From Tissierella praeacuta_A (lineage in GTDB: Bacteria > Bacillota > Clostridia > Tissierellales > Tissierellaceae), in assembly GCF_040396155.1 (NCBI RefSeq), contig NZ_JBEBOY010000041.1, forward strand, positions 1-30,378: 30,378 nt of DNA. The letters run 5' to 3'. The translations under genes and the position numbers were made by a program. Under the pieces are notes generated by a model. It saw only the letters and a list, made by a program, of their open reading frames with translations. It did no database searches and was not told the origin of the DNA. How positions within the stretch are numbered: position 1 is the stretch's first letter; every line of letters begins with the position of its first letter. Below, piece after piece: positions 1 to 8,556 of the stretch.

Positions 1-153
1 CATTCTATTAAATAATTTAAAATCTTTTATTGACAATTCTTAGCTGGACTTATATTGTTATAATGTAAATTATACTATATAAATTAGGATAAATACTAAA
101 TTTTGTAAAAAATATTAGATTATATCCATGTTTGGTTTACATAATCAATGATA

Positions 154-182
154 TTGACAAAATATATTTAATATTATAGAAT
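154..182 (+). promoter_or_regulatory. Candidate sigma-A promoter for the formate dehydrogenase operon
   Basis: TTGACA at 154-159 is followed after exactly 17 bases by TAGAAT at 177-182. Transcription would start near 189 and give a leader of about 145 bases containing the inverted repeat at 275-303. Read from sequence only; no start site has been mapped. Confidence 0.55.
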
Positions 183-267
183 TATGATATTAAAATCTAT
201 AATAAAAAAAGTTTAATAATATTAATTAATAATTGATATGAAAATTAACTTTTGTTGAGAGGCAAAA

Positions 268-276
268 TGCTATAAT
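268..276 (+). promoter_or_regulatory. Extended -10 promoter element
   Basis: TGCTATAAT at 268-276 is a perfect extended -10 box (TGnTATAAT) without a good -35. Its start point, near 283, would fall inside the inverted repeat at 275-303, so a protein bound there could block it. Confidence 0.4.
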
Positions 277-303
277 AGACAGCACATCATAGTTGCTGTC
301 TAT
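275..303 (+). repeat. 10-bp inverted repeat upstream of the formate dehydrogenase operon
   Basis: ATAGACAGCA (275-284) and TGCTGTCTAT (294-303) are perfect reverse complements separated by 9 bases. The repeat overlaps the -10 box at 271-276 and is followed by four T residues. It could be a protein operator, a leader hairpin, or a weak terminator. It does not match the TATATA half-site pattern usual for ModE. Confidence 0.6.
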
Positions 304-334
304 TTTCAAATAAAATTAAAAAGGAGGGTTATTT

Positions 335-820
335 ATGGGGTTCAAATTTGATATGGAGAAAAATAAAGAGAAAATTGAAGAATTTAAGGGTTTTATTAAA
401 GAAAATGAAGACAAGCAGGGAGCCTTAATGCCTGTACTGCAAAAAGCACAAGGATTATTTGGTTATTTACCTGTGGAAGTTCTAGAAATGATATCTAAGG
501 GATTAAATATTCCGTTATCAGAAATATATGGGGTTGTTACTTTTTACTCTCAGTTCTCATTAATACCTAAAGGAGAATTTAAAATTGGTGTATGTTTAGG
601 TACTGCATGTTATGTAAAAGGCTCTAAAGATTTGCTTAATAAGGTTATGGAAGAATTGGGCATTGAATCAGGTCAAACTACACCAGATATGAAATTCTCT
701 TTAACAGCAACTAGATGTATAGGAGCATGTGGACTAGCACCAGTTTTGTCAGTAAATGATGATGTATATGGTAGATTAAAACCTGAAGATGTAAAAGGCA
801 TATTGGATAAGTATAGATAA
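335..820 (+). CDS. nuoE: NuoE/HymA-like [2Fe-2S] subunit of an NADH-linked formate dehydrogenase
   Basis: 161-residue thioredoxin-fold [2Fe-2S] subunit of the NuoE/HydC/HylC family, which passes electrons next to the NADH-oxidising flavoprotein. The four cluster cysteines are visible in CLGTAC (C-x4-C) and in CIGAC (C-x3-C) about 40 residues later. Length is typical of the family. The ATG at 335 follows AAGGAGG. It is the first gene of the operon and lies 16 bases before the NuoF-like gene. No complex I membrane subunits are present, so this is a soluble formate dehydrogenase or bifurcating module, not respiratory complex I. The name HylC would suit it if the complex bifurcates electrons. Location is cytoplasmic. 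The family assignment is secure; the exact complex type is inferred. Confidence 0.92.
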   Translation: MGFKFDMEKNKEKIEEFKGFIKENEDKQGALMPVLQKAQGLFGYLPVEVLEMISKGLNIPLSEIYGVVTFYSQFSLIPKGEFKIGVCLGTACYVKGSKDLLNKVMEELGIESGQTTPDMKFSLTATRCIGACGLAPVLSVNDDVYGRLKPEDVKGILDKYR

Positions 821-836
821 TATGGAGGTGTAAGAT

Positions 837-2726
837 ATGACCACAATTAATGAACTAAACAAAATTAAGGAAGAAGCTTTAAATAGAATAAAACTTCGTC
901 AATCAGAACTAGGTAAGGAATTTATTGAAGAAACAGAGGGACTCAAAAAACACCATGTCTTAGTCTGTGGTGGAACAGGCTGCCATTCAGGTGGTGGAGA
1001 TAAGATAAAAAAATTAATAGAAGATAAGGTAAATGAAAAGGGATTAGGAGAAGAAATTCAAGTAGTACTTACAGGATGTTTTGGACTTTGTGAATCAGGA
1101 CCAAATATAGTTATATATCCTGAGGGAGTGTTCTATAGTCATGTAACATTAGATGATGTTGAAGAGATTGTTGAAGAGCATTTAGTAAAAGGTCATATAG
1201 TAAAAAGAAGATTATTTAAGGAATCATTTGTAGAAGATAAAGTTAAACCTGTTAGTGAAGTAAATTTCTATAAAAAACAAACTAGGATTGCACTTAGAAA
1301 CTGCGGGGTAATCGCACCAGAAGATATAGAAGAATACATAGCACTTGATGGGTATTCAGCATTAGCAAAAATAATTACCGAGATGACTCAAGAAGAAGTA
1401 ATAAATATTATGAAAGATTCTAACCTTCGTGGAAGGGGAGGAGCAGGTTTCCCAGCAGGTAGGAAATGGGAAGAGGCGTATAAATATGACGCAGACCAAA
1501 AATATATAATATGTAATGCAGATGAGGGAGACCCTGGTGCATTTATGGATAGATCAATATTAGAAGGAGATCCTCATTCAGTATTGGAAGCCATGGCTAT
1601 AGCAGGTTATGCTGTAGGAGCCAGTCAAGGATTTGTATATGTTAGAGCAGAATATCCAATAGCAGTACAGAGATTAGAAGTAGCCATAAAACAGGCTAGA
1701 AAATATGGATTATTAGGAAAAGGAATATTAGGTACAGATTTTGATTTTGATATTGAACTTAGACTTGGAGCAGGAGCTTTTGTATGCGGAGAAGGTACAG
1801 CTCTTATGGAATCAATTGAAGGAAGAAGAGGAATGCCAAGAACTAAGATTCATAGGACAGCTCATAAAGGTCTATGGCAAAAACCAACTATTATAAATAA
1901 TGTTGAAACCCTTGCAAATGTACCAATAATATTCCAAAAAGGAGTAGAGTGGTTTAGAAATATTGGAACTGAAAAATCTCCAGGAACTAAAGTTTTTGCA
2001 TTAGGCGGCAAAATTGAAAATACAGGATTAGTCGAAATTCCAATGGGTATGACCCTTAGAGAAATCGTATACGATATAGGCGGTGGAATACCTAATGGTA
2101 AAAAATTTAAGGCTGTACAAACAGGAGGACCTTCAGGCGGATGTATACCTGCTGAATATCTAGATACCTCAGTAGACTTTGAGTCTTTAGGAAAATTAGG
2201 TTCCATTATGGGTTCAGGTGGAATGGTTGTAATGGATGAAGACAATTGTATGGTAGATATTGCTAGATTCTTCCTTGACTTTACTGTTGAAGAGTCCTGT
2301 GGAAAATGTGTGCCTTGCAGAGAAGGTACTAAGAGAATGCTTGAGATATTGGAGAGAATTACTGAAGGCAAGGGAGAAGAAGGGGATATAGAAAGACTAG
2401 AGAGTCTGTCTGAGACTATTAATTCTGCATCATTATGTGGACTTGGTCAGACAGCGGCTAACCCAGTAATTACAACGTTAAAATATTTTAGAGATGAATA
2501 TGAGGCTCATATAAGAGATAAGAAATGTCCTGCTGGTGCATGTCAAGCTCTTTTAGAATATTATATTACAGATAAATGTATAGGCTGTACTAAATGTGCT
2601 AGAAATTGTCCGGTTTCTTGTATTGATGGAAAAGTAAAGGAAAGACATGTAATAGATACTAGCAAATGTATTAAATGTGGCAACTGTATGTCAGTATGTC
2701 CTATAGGAGCAGTAGCTAAGAGATAG
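837..2726 (+). CDS. nuoF: NuoF/HylB-like NADH-binding flavoprotein subunit
   Basis: 629-residue FMN- and NAD(H)-binding subunit of the NuoF/HydB/HylB group. Domains in order: an N-terminal thioredoxin-like [2Fe-2S] domain (about 40-125, with CGGTGC and GCFGLC); the flavin/NAD core beginning with GRGGAGFPAGRKW near residue 199 and ADEGDPGAF; an SLBB region; a [4Fe-4S] motif ESCGKCVPCREGT near 485; and a C-terminal pair of ferredoxin clusters (CIGCTKC and CIKCGNC, from about 580). The N- and C-terminal additions are typical of soluble NADH-linked hydrogenases and formate dehydrogenases and are absent from plain complex I NuoF. It starts at the ATG at 837 after GGAGGTG and is followed 15 bases later by the HylA-like gene. 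Electron bifurcation with ferredoxin is plausible from the family but cannot be read directly. Confidence 0.93.
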   Translation: MTTINELNKIKEEALNRIKLRQSELGKEFIEETEGLKKHHVLVCGGTGCHSGGGDKIKKLIEDKVNEKGLGEEIQVVLTGCFGLCESGPNIVIYPEGVFYSHVTLDDVEEIVEEHLVKGHIVKRRLFKESFVEDKVKPVSEVNFYKKQTRIALRNCGVIAPEDIEEYIALDGYSALAKIITEMTQEEVINIMKDSNLRGRGGAGFPAGRKWEEAYKYDADQKYIICNADEGDPGAFMDRSILEGDPHSVLEAMAIAGYAVGASQGFVYVRAEYPIAVQRLEVAIKQARKYGLLGKGILGTDFDFDIELRLGAGAFVCGEGTALMESIEGRRGMPRTKIHRTAHKGLWQKPTIINNVETLANVPIIFQKGVEWFRNIGTEKSPGTKVFALGGKIENTGLVEIPMGMTLREIVYDIGGGIPNGKKFKAVQTGGPSGGCIPAEYLDTSVDFESLGKLGSIMGSGGMVVMDEDNCMVDIARFFLDFTVEESCGKCVPCREGTKRMLEILERITEGKGEEGDIERLESLSETINSASLCGLGQTAANPVITTLKYFRDEYEAHIRDKKCPAGACQALLEYYITDKCIGCTKCARNCPVSCIDGKVKERHVIDTSKCIKCGNCMSVCPIGAVAKR

Positions 2727-2741
2727 AAAGGAGGTAAAACT

Positions 2742-3671
2742 GTGAAAAGTGTAAATCTTACAATAGATGGGCAAGAAATAACAGTACCTGAAGATTATTC
2801 TATAATCCAAGCTGCAAAAGAACTTGGTATAGAAATTCCAGCTCTTTGTTATGACCCAAATTTAGAAGTAGTATCAGCCTGTAGACTATGCTTAGTTGAA
2901 ATAGAAGGAAGAAAAAAACTTGAAACCTCCTGTTCTGTTAAGGTTAGGGAAGGGATGGTTGTAAATACTGAAACGGAAAGAGTAGTAAATGCAAGAAAAA
3001 ACATTTTACAACTTTTATTAGATAGCCATCCAAATGATTGTTTAACTTGTCAAAAAGCAGGAGAATGTTTATTACAAAGATATTCATATAGATATAATGT
3101 TAAGTTTAGGAAACATGATGGTGCTACTAGACCAAAACTTATGGATACATCAAGCCCATATATATTAAAGGATAATAGTAAATGTATTTTATGCGGAAAA
3201 TGTGTTAGAACTTGTAATCAAATGGATGATAGAAAAGTTTTATCATTTGCAGAAAGAGGATATGATACTAAAATAGTTTTAGATGCAGATCAAACATTTG
3301 AAACATCAAAATGCATATCCTGTAATAGATGTGTAACTGTCTGCCCTGTAGGAGCTTTAGTAGACAAAAGACTAATGGGAAAAGTAAGAGTATGGGAGAC
3401 AGAAGTTAAGACTGTAAATTGCAAGGTATGCCAATATGGCTGCGAATTTGAAGTATTATCTAAAAATAAAAAGAAAATTGCAGTAAGAGCAAAATCACCT
3501 GCTAATGGTAGACCTTTATGTTTAAAGGGAAGATTGACTACGGAGTTAATGCAATTAGAAAACCCAGATAAACCTTATAGAAAGTTAGGAAATAAATTTG
3601 TAGAATCTAGTTGGTCAAAGACCTTAGGATTAGCTGATATAATGGAGAAGATAGAAAAGGTTGAGAGGTGA
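2742..3671 (+). CDS. HylA-like iron-sulfur subunit, a short paralogue of the FDH catalytic-subunit N-terminus
   Basis: 309-residue electron-transfer subunit. In order it has a plant-type [2Fe-2S] domain (C36, C47, C50, C64), a NuoG-like His-Cys3 cluster (H96, C100, C103, C109), two ferredoxin [4Fe-4S] motifs (CILCGKC near 150, CISCNRC near 193), and a CKVCQYGC...LCLKG site like the first cluster of molybdopterin oxidoreductases. It aligns residue by residue with the first ~300 residues of the next gene and stops where the catalytic domain would begin (shared FVESSW motif). It thus resembles HylA of bifurcating formate dehydrogenases, wiring the flavoprotein to the catalytic subunit. The GTG start at 2742 has AAAGGAGG upstream. 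Its stop overlaps the ribosome site of the next gene. It could also be called an FDH beta subunit. Confidence 0.85.
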   Translation: MKSVNLTIDGQEITVPEDYSIIQAAKELGIEIPALCYDPNLEVVSACRLCLVEIEGRKKLETSCSVKVREGMVVNTETERVVNARKNILQLLLDSHPNDCLTCQKAGECLLQRYSYRYNVKFRKHDGATRPKLMDTSSPYILKDNSKCILCGKCVRTCNQMDDRKVLSFAERGYDTKIVLDADQTFETSKCISCNRCVTVCPVGALVDKRLMGKVRVWETEVKTVNCKVCQYGCEFEVLSKNKKKIAVRAKSPANGRPLCLKGRLTTELMQLENPDKPYRKLGNKFVESSWSKTLGLADIMEKIEKVER

Positions 3672-3675
3672 GAAA

Positions 3676-6348
3676 ATGGTTACACTTACTATGAATGGAA
3701 GAGAGATTACAGTAAATGATGGAATCTCAATATTAGAAGCTGCTAGAGAAAATGGAATAGATATACCTACTCTATGTTATGATAAGGAACTTTCTCCATT
3801 TGGAGGATGTAGACTATGTGTTGTAGAAGTAGAAGGATCTAACAAGCTTGTAGCATCATGCTCAGCTAAGGTAAGAGAAGGAATGGTCGTAAATACAGAG
3901 TCTGAAAGAGTGGTTAAAACACGTAGAGAAATTTTAGACTTACTATATTCAAATCATCCCCAAGACTGCTTAACTTGCGAAAAATCTGGAGAGTGCGGAC
4001 TTCAAGATTTATGCTATAGGTATGGAATAAAGGAAGGTTCTTATAAAGGAGAAGTAAAGAAGTATGCAATAGATAGCTTAAACCCTGTTATGGAAAGAGA
4101 TCAAAGTAAATGTATCTTATGCGGAAAATGTGTAAGGGTGTGTAAGGAAATTCAAGTTACATCCGCCATTGATTTTACTGGGAGAGGTTTTAAATCTAAG
4201 ATAACAACTGGTTTTGATAACCCTATTGACTATAAGAATTGTAGATTATGCGGTCAATGTATAACTGCATGTCCTACAGGGGCGCTTGTAAATAAGCAAT
4301 TGAAAGGTATAAGGCCTTGGGAAGTTAAGAAAGTTCGTACTACATGTCCATTTTGTGGTACAGGTTGCAACTTTGACTTAAATGTTAAAGACGGAAAAGT
4401 AGTAGGAGTAACTCCAAATCCTGACTCACCAGTAAATGGAAAATCCCTTTGTGTAAAGGGAAGATATCATATAGATTTTATAAATAGTCCAGATAGATTA
4501 ACTAAGCCTTTAATAAAGAAAAATGGAGAATTTGTAGAGTCTAGTTGGGAAGAAGCAATGGACTTAGTAGTGAACAATCTTAGAAAAGCAAAAGAAGAAT
4601 ATGGTCCAGATTCAGTGGCTGGATTAAGTTCTGCACGCTGCGTAAATGAGGATAATTTCGTATTCCAAAAGATGATGAGAGTTGCCATAGGAACTAATAA
4701 TGTGGATCACTGTGCCAGAACCTGACACGCCCCTACAGTTGCAGGTCTTGCAACAACATTAGGAAGTGGAGCCATGACAAATGCCATATCGGAAATAGAA
4801 GGCAATGAAGTATTATTTATAATAGGTTCTAATGCTACAGAAGCTCATCCAATAATCGGAAATAAGATGAAAAAGGCAGTTAGAAATGGTTCAAAACTTA
4901 TAGTAATAGACCCACGACGTACTGAATTAGCAGAGATGGCTAAGATATGGCTGCCTTTAAACTCTGGAACAGATGCGGCTTTGATAAATGGGTTAATGCA
5001 TATTATAGTTAAAGAAAATTGGCATGATAAGGAATTTATAGAGAGTCGTTGTACAGGTTTTGATCAAGTGAAAGATATAATAGAAAAATATCCCCCAGAA
5101 GTAGTATCTAGAATAACAGGGATATCTGAGGAAATGTTATATGAAACTGCTAAACTATATACAAGTACTAAAAAGGCAGGTATATTCTATACATTGGGAA
5201 TAACAGAGCATACTACAGGAACTGCAAATGTTATGAACCTTGCAAACCTTGCTATGATTACAGGCCATCTTGGTATAGAAAATTCAGGAATAAATCCATT
5301 GCGTGGACAAAACAATGTTCAAGGGGCATGTGATATGGGAGCTCTTCCTAATACCTATCCAGGATATCAAAATGTAATAGATGAGAAAAATAGAAAATTC
5401 TTTGAGGAAGTTTGGAATATAGAATTAAATCCTAATAATGGACTTAGAATACCAGAGATGTTAGATGAAGCTTTGGTGGGAAATGTTAAGGCAATGTATA
5501 TCATGGGAGAAGATCCAGTTTTAACAGACCCAGATGCAAATCATGTTAAGAAATCTTTGTCTAATTTAGATTTCCTTGTAGTACAGGATTTATTCCTAAC
5601 TGAAACAGCTAAATTTGCCGATGTTATACTTCCAGCTACCTCTTATGCAGAGAAAGATGGCACATTTACAAATACAGAAAGAAGGGTACAGAGAGTTAGA
5701 AAGGCTGTAGAGGCACCAGGAGAATGTAGATTGGATTGGAAAATCTTATCTGATGTAGCAAAGGGATTGGGTGCTAGTGGATTTGATTATAAAGATGCCG
5801 AAGAAATATTCAATGAAATAAGAAAAACAACACCTAGTTATAGGGGTATAACTTATAGAAGGATAGACAAAGTAGGATTGCAATGGCCATGTCCAACAGA
5901 AGATCATCCAGGAACACAATATCTTCATAAAGGAGCATTCCCAAGAGGAAAGGGATGGATGATTCCAGTTGAGTATGAGGCGCCGGCAGAGCTTGTATGT
6001 GAAGAATATCCAATACTTCTTTCAACAGGTAGAATGTTATATCATTATAATATAATGACTAGACATTCTAAGAAATTAGATGATATAAGGCCTCATGAAC
6101 TTGCGGAGGTAAATCCTATAGATGCAGAAAAAATAGGAGTAAAAGAGGAAGAGTTTGTAAGAGTAACTTCTAAACGTGGTTCTATATTAACAAGAGTGAC
6201 AATAACTGATAAGGTTAAACCGGGAATGATGTTTATGACATTCCATTATAAGGAGTCACCTGTAAATGAACTAACAAATTCAGCTTTTGACCCTATTACA
6301 AAAACAGCAGAATATAAGATTTCAGCTGTAAAAGTTGAGAAGGTTTAA
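3676..6348 (+). CDS. fdhF: Selenocysteine-containing formate dehydrogenase catalytic subunit (UGA readthrough)
   Basis: 890-residue catalytic subunit that interconverts formate and CO2 at a Mo or W bis-MGD centre. The in-frame TGA at 4723-4725 is residue 350 and encodes selenocysteine. The context CART-U-HAP is the classical formate dehydrogenase active site, and a SECIS hairpin follows directly. N-terminal wiring: [2Fe-2S] (C34, C45, C48, C62), a His-Cys3 cluster (H94, C98, C101, C107), two ferredoxin clusters, then the CPFCGTGC...LCVKG cluster. After the Sec come the molybdopterin domain and a C-terminal cofactor-binding domain. The ATG at 3676 is chosen because AGAGGTG precedes it; an upstream TTG at 3661 would sit on that ribosome site. 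The two halves either side of the TGA are one gene, not a broken one. Cytoplasmic. It is also called FdhA. Mo versus W cannot be decided. Confidence 0.95.
4723..4763 (+). promoter_or_regulatory. Bacterial SECIS element with the selenocysteine UGA codon
   Basis: The TGA at 4723-4725 is followed by a hairpin: GTTGCA (4738-4743), loop GGTCT (4744-4748), TGCAAC (4749-4754). A lower stem pairs CCTA (4732-4735) with TAGG (4760-4763). The GGUCU apical loop is the same as that recalled for the E. coli fdhF SECIS. This recruits SelB with Sec-tRNA. No sel genes lie in the window. Confidence 0.95.
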
Positions 6349-6370
6349 AGACTAATTAGGAGTGATTGTT

Positions 6371-6862
6371 GTGTTTAAAGTTGGAATAATAACAGCAAGT
6401 GATAAAAGCTCCATAGGAGAAAGAGAAGATAAATCTGGGGAAATAATATCTGAAATGGTGGGAAGTAAGGGTTATACTGTAGTAAATAAGATTATAATTC
6501 CCGATGAAGAAGATACTATATATAATGAAATAGTTAATATGGCAGATAATCTAAAGGTGGATTTAATATTAACTACTGGGGGAACAGGATTTAGTAAAAG
6601 AGATGTAACCCCTGAGGCTACAATTAGAGCTTGTGATAGAATGGCAAATGGAATAGCTGAGGCCATAAGATATTATAGTCTTAGTATTACACCAAGGGCA
6701 ATGTTATCTAGGGCAGTTTCAGGAATAAGAAATAAAACTTTGATAATAAATTTGCCTGGCAGTCCAAAGGCAGTAAAGGAATCTTTAGATTATATATTAG
6801 ATAGTGTTCATCATGGTCTTGAAATCCTAACAGGAAAAGCCTCTGAATGTGCTAGAAAATAG
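6371..6862 (+). CDS. mogA: MogA/MoaB-family molybdopterin adenylyltransferase
   Basis: Protein of about 163 residues in the MogA/MoaB/CinA-like fold, which adenylates molybdopterin before metal insertion by MoeA. Visible motifs are GIITASDK at the N-terminus, LTTGGTGFSKRDVTPEAT (the phosphate-binding TTGGTG loop) and INLPGSPKAVKESL near the C-terminus. A GTG at 6371 is preferred over the GTG at 6362, because AGGAG at 6358-6362 then lies 8 bases upstream. It is 22 bases after the formate dehydrogenase gene and just before mobA, so cofactor maturation is co-transcribed with its client enzyme. MogA and MoaB cannot be separated by sequence alone. Confidence 0.9.
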   Translation: MFKVGIITASDKSSIGEREDKSGEIISEMVGSKGYTVVNKIIIPDEEDTIYNEIVNMADNLKVDLILTTGGTGFSKRDVTPEATIRACDRMANGIAEAIRYYSLSITPRAMLSRAVSGIRNKTLIINLPGSPKAVKESLDYILDSVHHGLEILTGKASECARK

Positions 6863-6872
6863 GGTTAGGATT

Positions 6873-7472
6873 ATGAAGAAATTTGGAACAGCTATAATAT
6901 TAGCAGGCGGAAAAAGCTCAAGAATGGGATTTGATAAGCAATTTTTAAAGATAAATGAAAAGAGACTTATGAATTTAGTAATAAAAAAGTTAGAAGAGGA
7001 ATTTGATGAAGTCATTATTGTAACTAATAAGCCTGAGGAATATAGTGGATTTAGCCAGAAAATACGAACAGATATATTTAAGGAAATGGGTCCACTAGGA
7101 GGTATACATTCAGGTCTTATGGAAGCATCATCAGAATATTCATTTGTAATTGCTTGCGATATGCCCAATATCAATATGGAATATATAAGATATATGAGAG
7201 AAATAATTAATGATAAAGAGATTGATGCTTGTGTAACGCTAAACAAAAACAATATAGAGCCATTACATGGATTCTATTCTAAAGGAATAATAAAAGATAT
7301 TGAAAAACATTTATTATCTAATAGAAGGTCTATAAATTCTTTAATTACTAAATTAAACACTCATTATGTAAGGGAATCTGAATTCATAAAATTTAGTTCA
7401 AATAAGGAAATATTTAAAAATCTAAATACTAAAGAAGATTTAGAAGATTTTCTTCTATATTATAATGAGTAA
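6873..7472 (+). CDS. mobA: Molybdenum cofactor guanylyltransferase MobA
   Basis: Protein of about 199 residues that links GMP to molybdopterin to make the MGD cofactor used by the formate dehydrogenase and DmsA-like enzymes here. The nucleotidyltransferase signature LAGGKSSRMGFDKQFL is at residues 10-25, DMPN marks the metal-binding Asp, and LHGFYSK is typical of MobA. The ATG at 6873 is chosen over an upstream TTG at 6849, which would overlap the mogA end. AGGG at 6861-6864 gives ribosome spacing of 8. It is the last gene of the operon and ends in a hairpin terminator. Cytoplasmic enzyme. Confidence 0.92.
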   Translation: MKKFGTAIILAGGKSSRMGFDKQFLKINEKRLMNLVIKKLEEEFDEVIIVTNKPEEYSGFSQKIRTDIFKEMGPLGGIHSGLMEASSEYSFVIACDMPNINMEYIRYMREIINDKEIDACVTLNKNNIEPLHGFYSKGIIKDIEKHLLSNRRSINSLITKLNTHYVRESEFIKFSSNKEIFKNLNTKEDLEDFLLYYNE

Positions 7473-7500
7473 AAATGTTGGAATAATTTCCAACATTTTT
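7471..7500. terminator. Bidirectional terminator between mobA and modC
   Basis: A perfect 13-bp stem (7471-7483 with 7488-7500) has a TAAT loop. The arms begin with A5 and end with T5, so the hairpin can end both the plus-strand formate dehydrogenase operon and the minus-strand mod operon. It overlaps the last bases of mobA. Confidence 0.9.
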
Positions 7501-7503
7501 ATT

Positions 7504-8556
7504 TTAGTATAATAATAAAAGTCTTTCTATATTAAAATTCACATAAATTGATTTACCAATATATAAATCATTTTTATGAAAATCTTCTTCCAAAACCTTC
7601 ATATATATTGGAGATTTAGAAATTCCATTATTACTTAATACTATAGTAGAAGAATGCAGGTTTGGAATGATATCTGCTATATCTAATTTAAAGGTATTTG
7701 TAAATTCATCATTAGGATGAAGATTAATATATTGAGTGTGTATACCAATATATTTAATATTATCCTTAATGATCCTATTACATACTAATTCCAAATCCCA
7801 ATCCAAGGCATAGACCGTATTTTTAGAGACTTTCTTGGCTCTTGAAATATTTCTGCAGCCTATTAATGTTGCAGTATTAAGAGTCCCAGGATTATTAAAC
7901 AGTTCTTCCCTATTATTAATCTCTTCTATTTTCCCATTGTTAAATACTGCTATTTTATCACATATTCTATAGACTTCATCCTTATTGTGAGAAACATATA
8001 GTGTACTGCCATTATGTTTTTTTAAGATATCAATAAGTTCCTTTTCCATTTGCCATCTTAAATGTTCATCTAAAGCGGAAAATGGTTCATCTAACATTAG
8101 AATCTTAGGTTCATTTACTAGCATTCTTGCTAAGGCCACTCTTTGCTGCTGTCCGCCAGATAGTTGATGGGGATAATTATTTTCCAATCCTTCTAAGGAA
8201 AAAGAGTTAATTATATCTTTTATGATTTCAGATTTATTCTGGCGATTTTTAGGAACTGCAATAGCTATATTTTTCTCTAAAGTCATATTAGGGAAAAGAG
8301 CATAGTTTTGAAATAACAAACCTACTTTTCTATCTCGAGGTAATAAATTTATTTTCTTCTTGCTATCAAAGAGTATTTTATCATTTAATATGATTTGTCC
8401 TTCATCTGGTGTTTCAATTCCAGCTATACATTTCAATGTCATGCTTTTTCCACAACCGGAGGCTCCTAATAGGGCCAAAGTTTCTTTTTTTGTTTCAAAT
8501 TCTATATTGAGTACAAAATCTCCAAATTTCTTTTTTATATTGGCATAAAGAATAAT
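7504..8556 (-). CDS. modC: Molybdate ABC transporter ATP-binding protein ModC with a probable ATT start
   Basis: ATPase that powers molybdate import. Motifs: Walker A GASGCGKS, Q-loop FQNYALFPN, signature LSGGQQQR, Walker B ILMLDEP, and switch His in VSHNKDEV. The C-terminal region after about residue 230 matches the TOBE-type extension. No ATG, GTG or TTG is in frame before the TTG at 8478, which would delete the first strand of the nucleotide-binding domain. Reading upstream in frame gives a full family-like start (Leu-Tyr-Ala-Asn-Ile-Lys-Lys-Lys-Phe-Gly-Asp-Phe). An ATT at 8556-8554, six bases after GGAGG, is the natural start. It shares one base with the modB stop (TAATT), so translation is probably coupled. 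This gives 350 residues, the usual ModC length. Confidence 0.88.
   Translation of the reverse strand: MILYANIKKKFGDFVLNIEFETKKETLALLGASGCGKSMTLKCIAGIETPDEGQIILNDKILFDSKKKINLLPRDRKVGLLFQNYALFPNMTLEKNIAIAVPKNRQNKSEIIKDIINSFSLEGLENNYPHQLSGGQQQRVALARMLVNEPKILMLDEPFSALDEHLRWQMEKELIDILKKHNGSTLYVSHNKDEVYRICDKIAVFNNGKIEEINNREELFNNPGTLNTATLIGCRNISRAKKVSKNTVYALDWDLELVCNRIIKDNIKYIGIHTQYINLHPNDEFTNTFKLDIADIIPNLHSSTIVLSNNGISKSPIYMKVLEEDFHKNDLYIGKSIYVNFNIERLLLLY

Larger units (their letters stand above)
1..334 (+). promoter_or_regulatory. AT-rich upstream region of the formate dehydrogenase operon
   Basis: This 334-base stretch holds no convincing gene. It contains one strong promoter-like site (154-182), an extended -10 box (268-276), an inverted repeat (275-303) and the ribosome site AAGGAGG just before the ATG at 335. 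A further TTGACA at 30-35 lies 17 bases before TATTGT and could be another upstream promoter. Having several promoters would suit an operon that responds to metal, formate or selenium supply, but that is inference. Confidence 0.6.

Noticed and set aside
1862..2371. 169-codon minus-strand reading frame inside the NuoF-like gene
   Set aside because: It lies opposite the conserved NuoF core and has no family resemblance.
335..3671. Part of respiratory complex I
   Set aside because: Only NuoE-, NuoF- and NuoG-N-terminal-like parts are present, the NuoF has extra ferredoxin domains, there are no membrane subunits, and a formate dehydrogenase follows.
4723..4774. Split of the formate dehydrogenase gene into two proteins, or a nonsense mutation
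   Set aside because: The stop is TGA, the residue context is the known Sec active site, and a SECIS hairpin follows directly.
8544..8546. ATG as the modC start
   Set aside because: It is in another frame and meets a TAA after two codons (ATG CCA ATA TAA).
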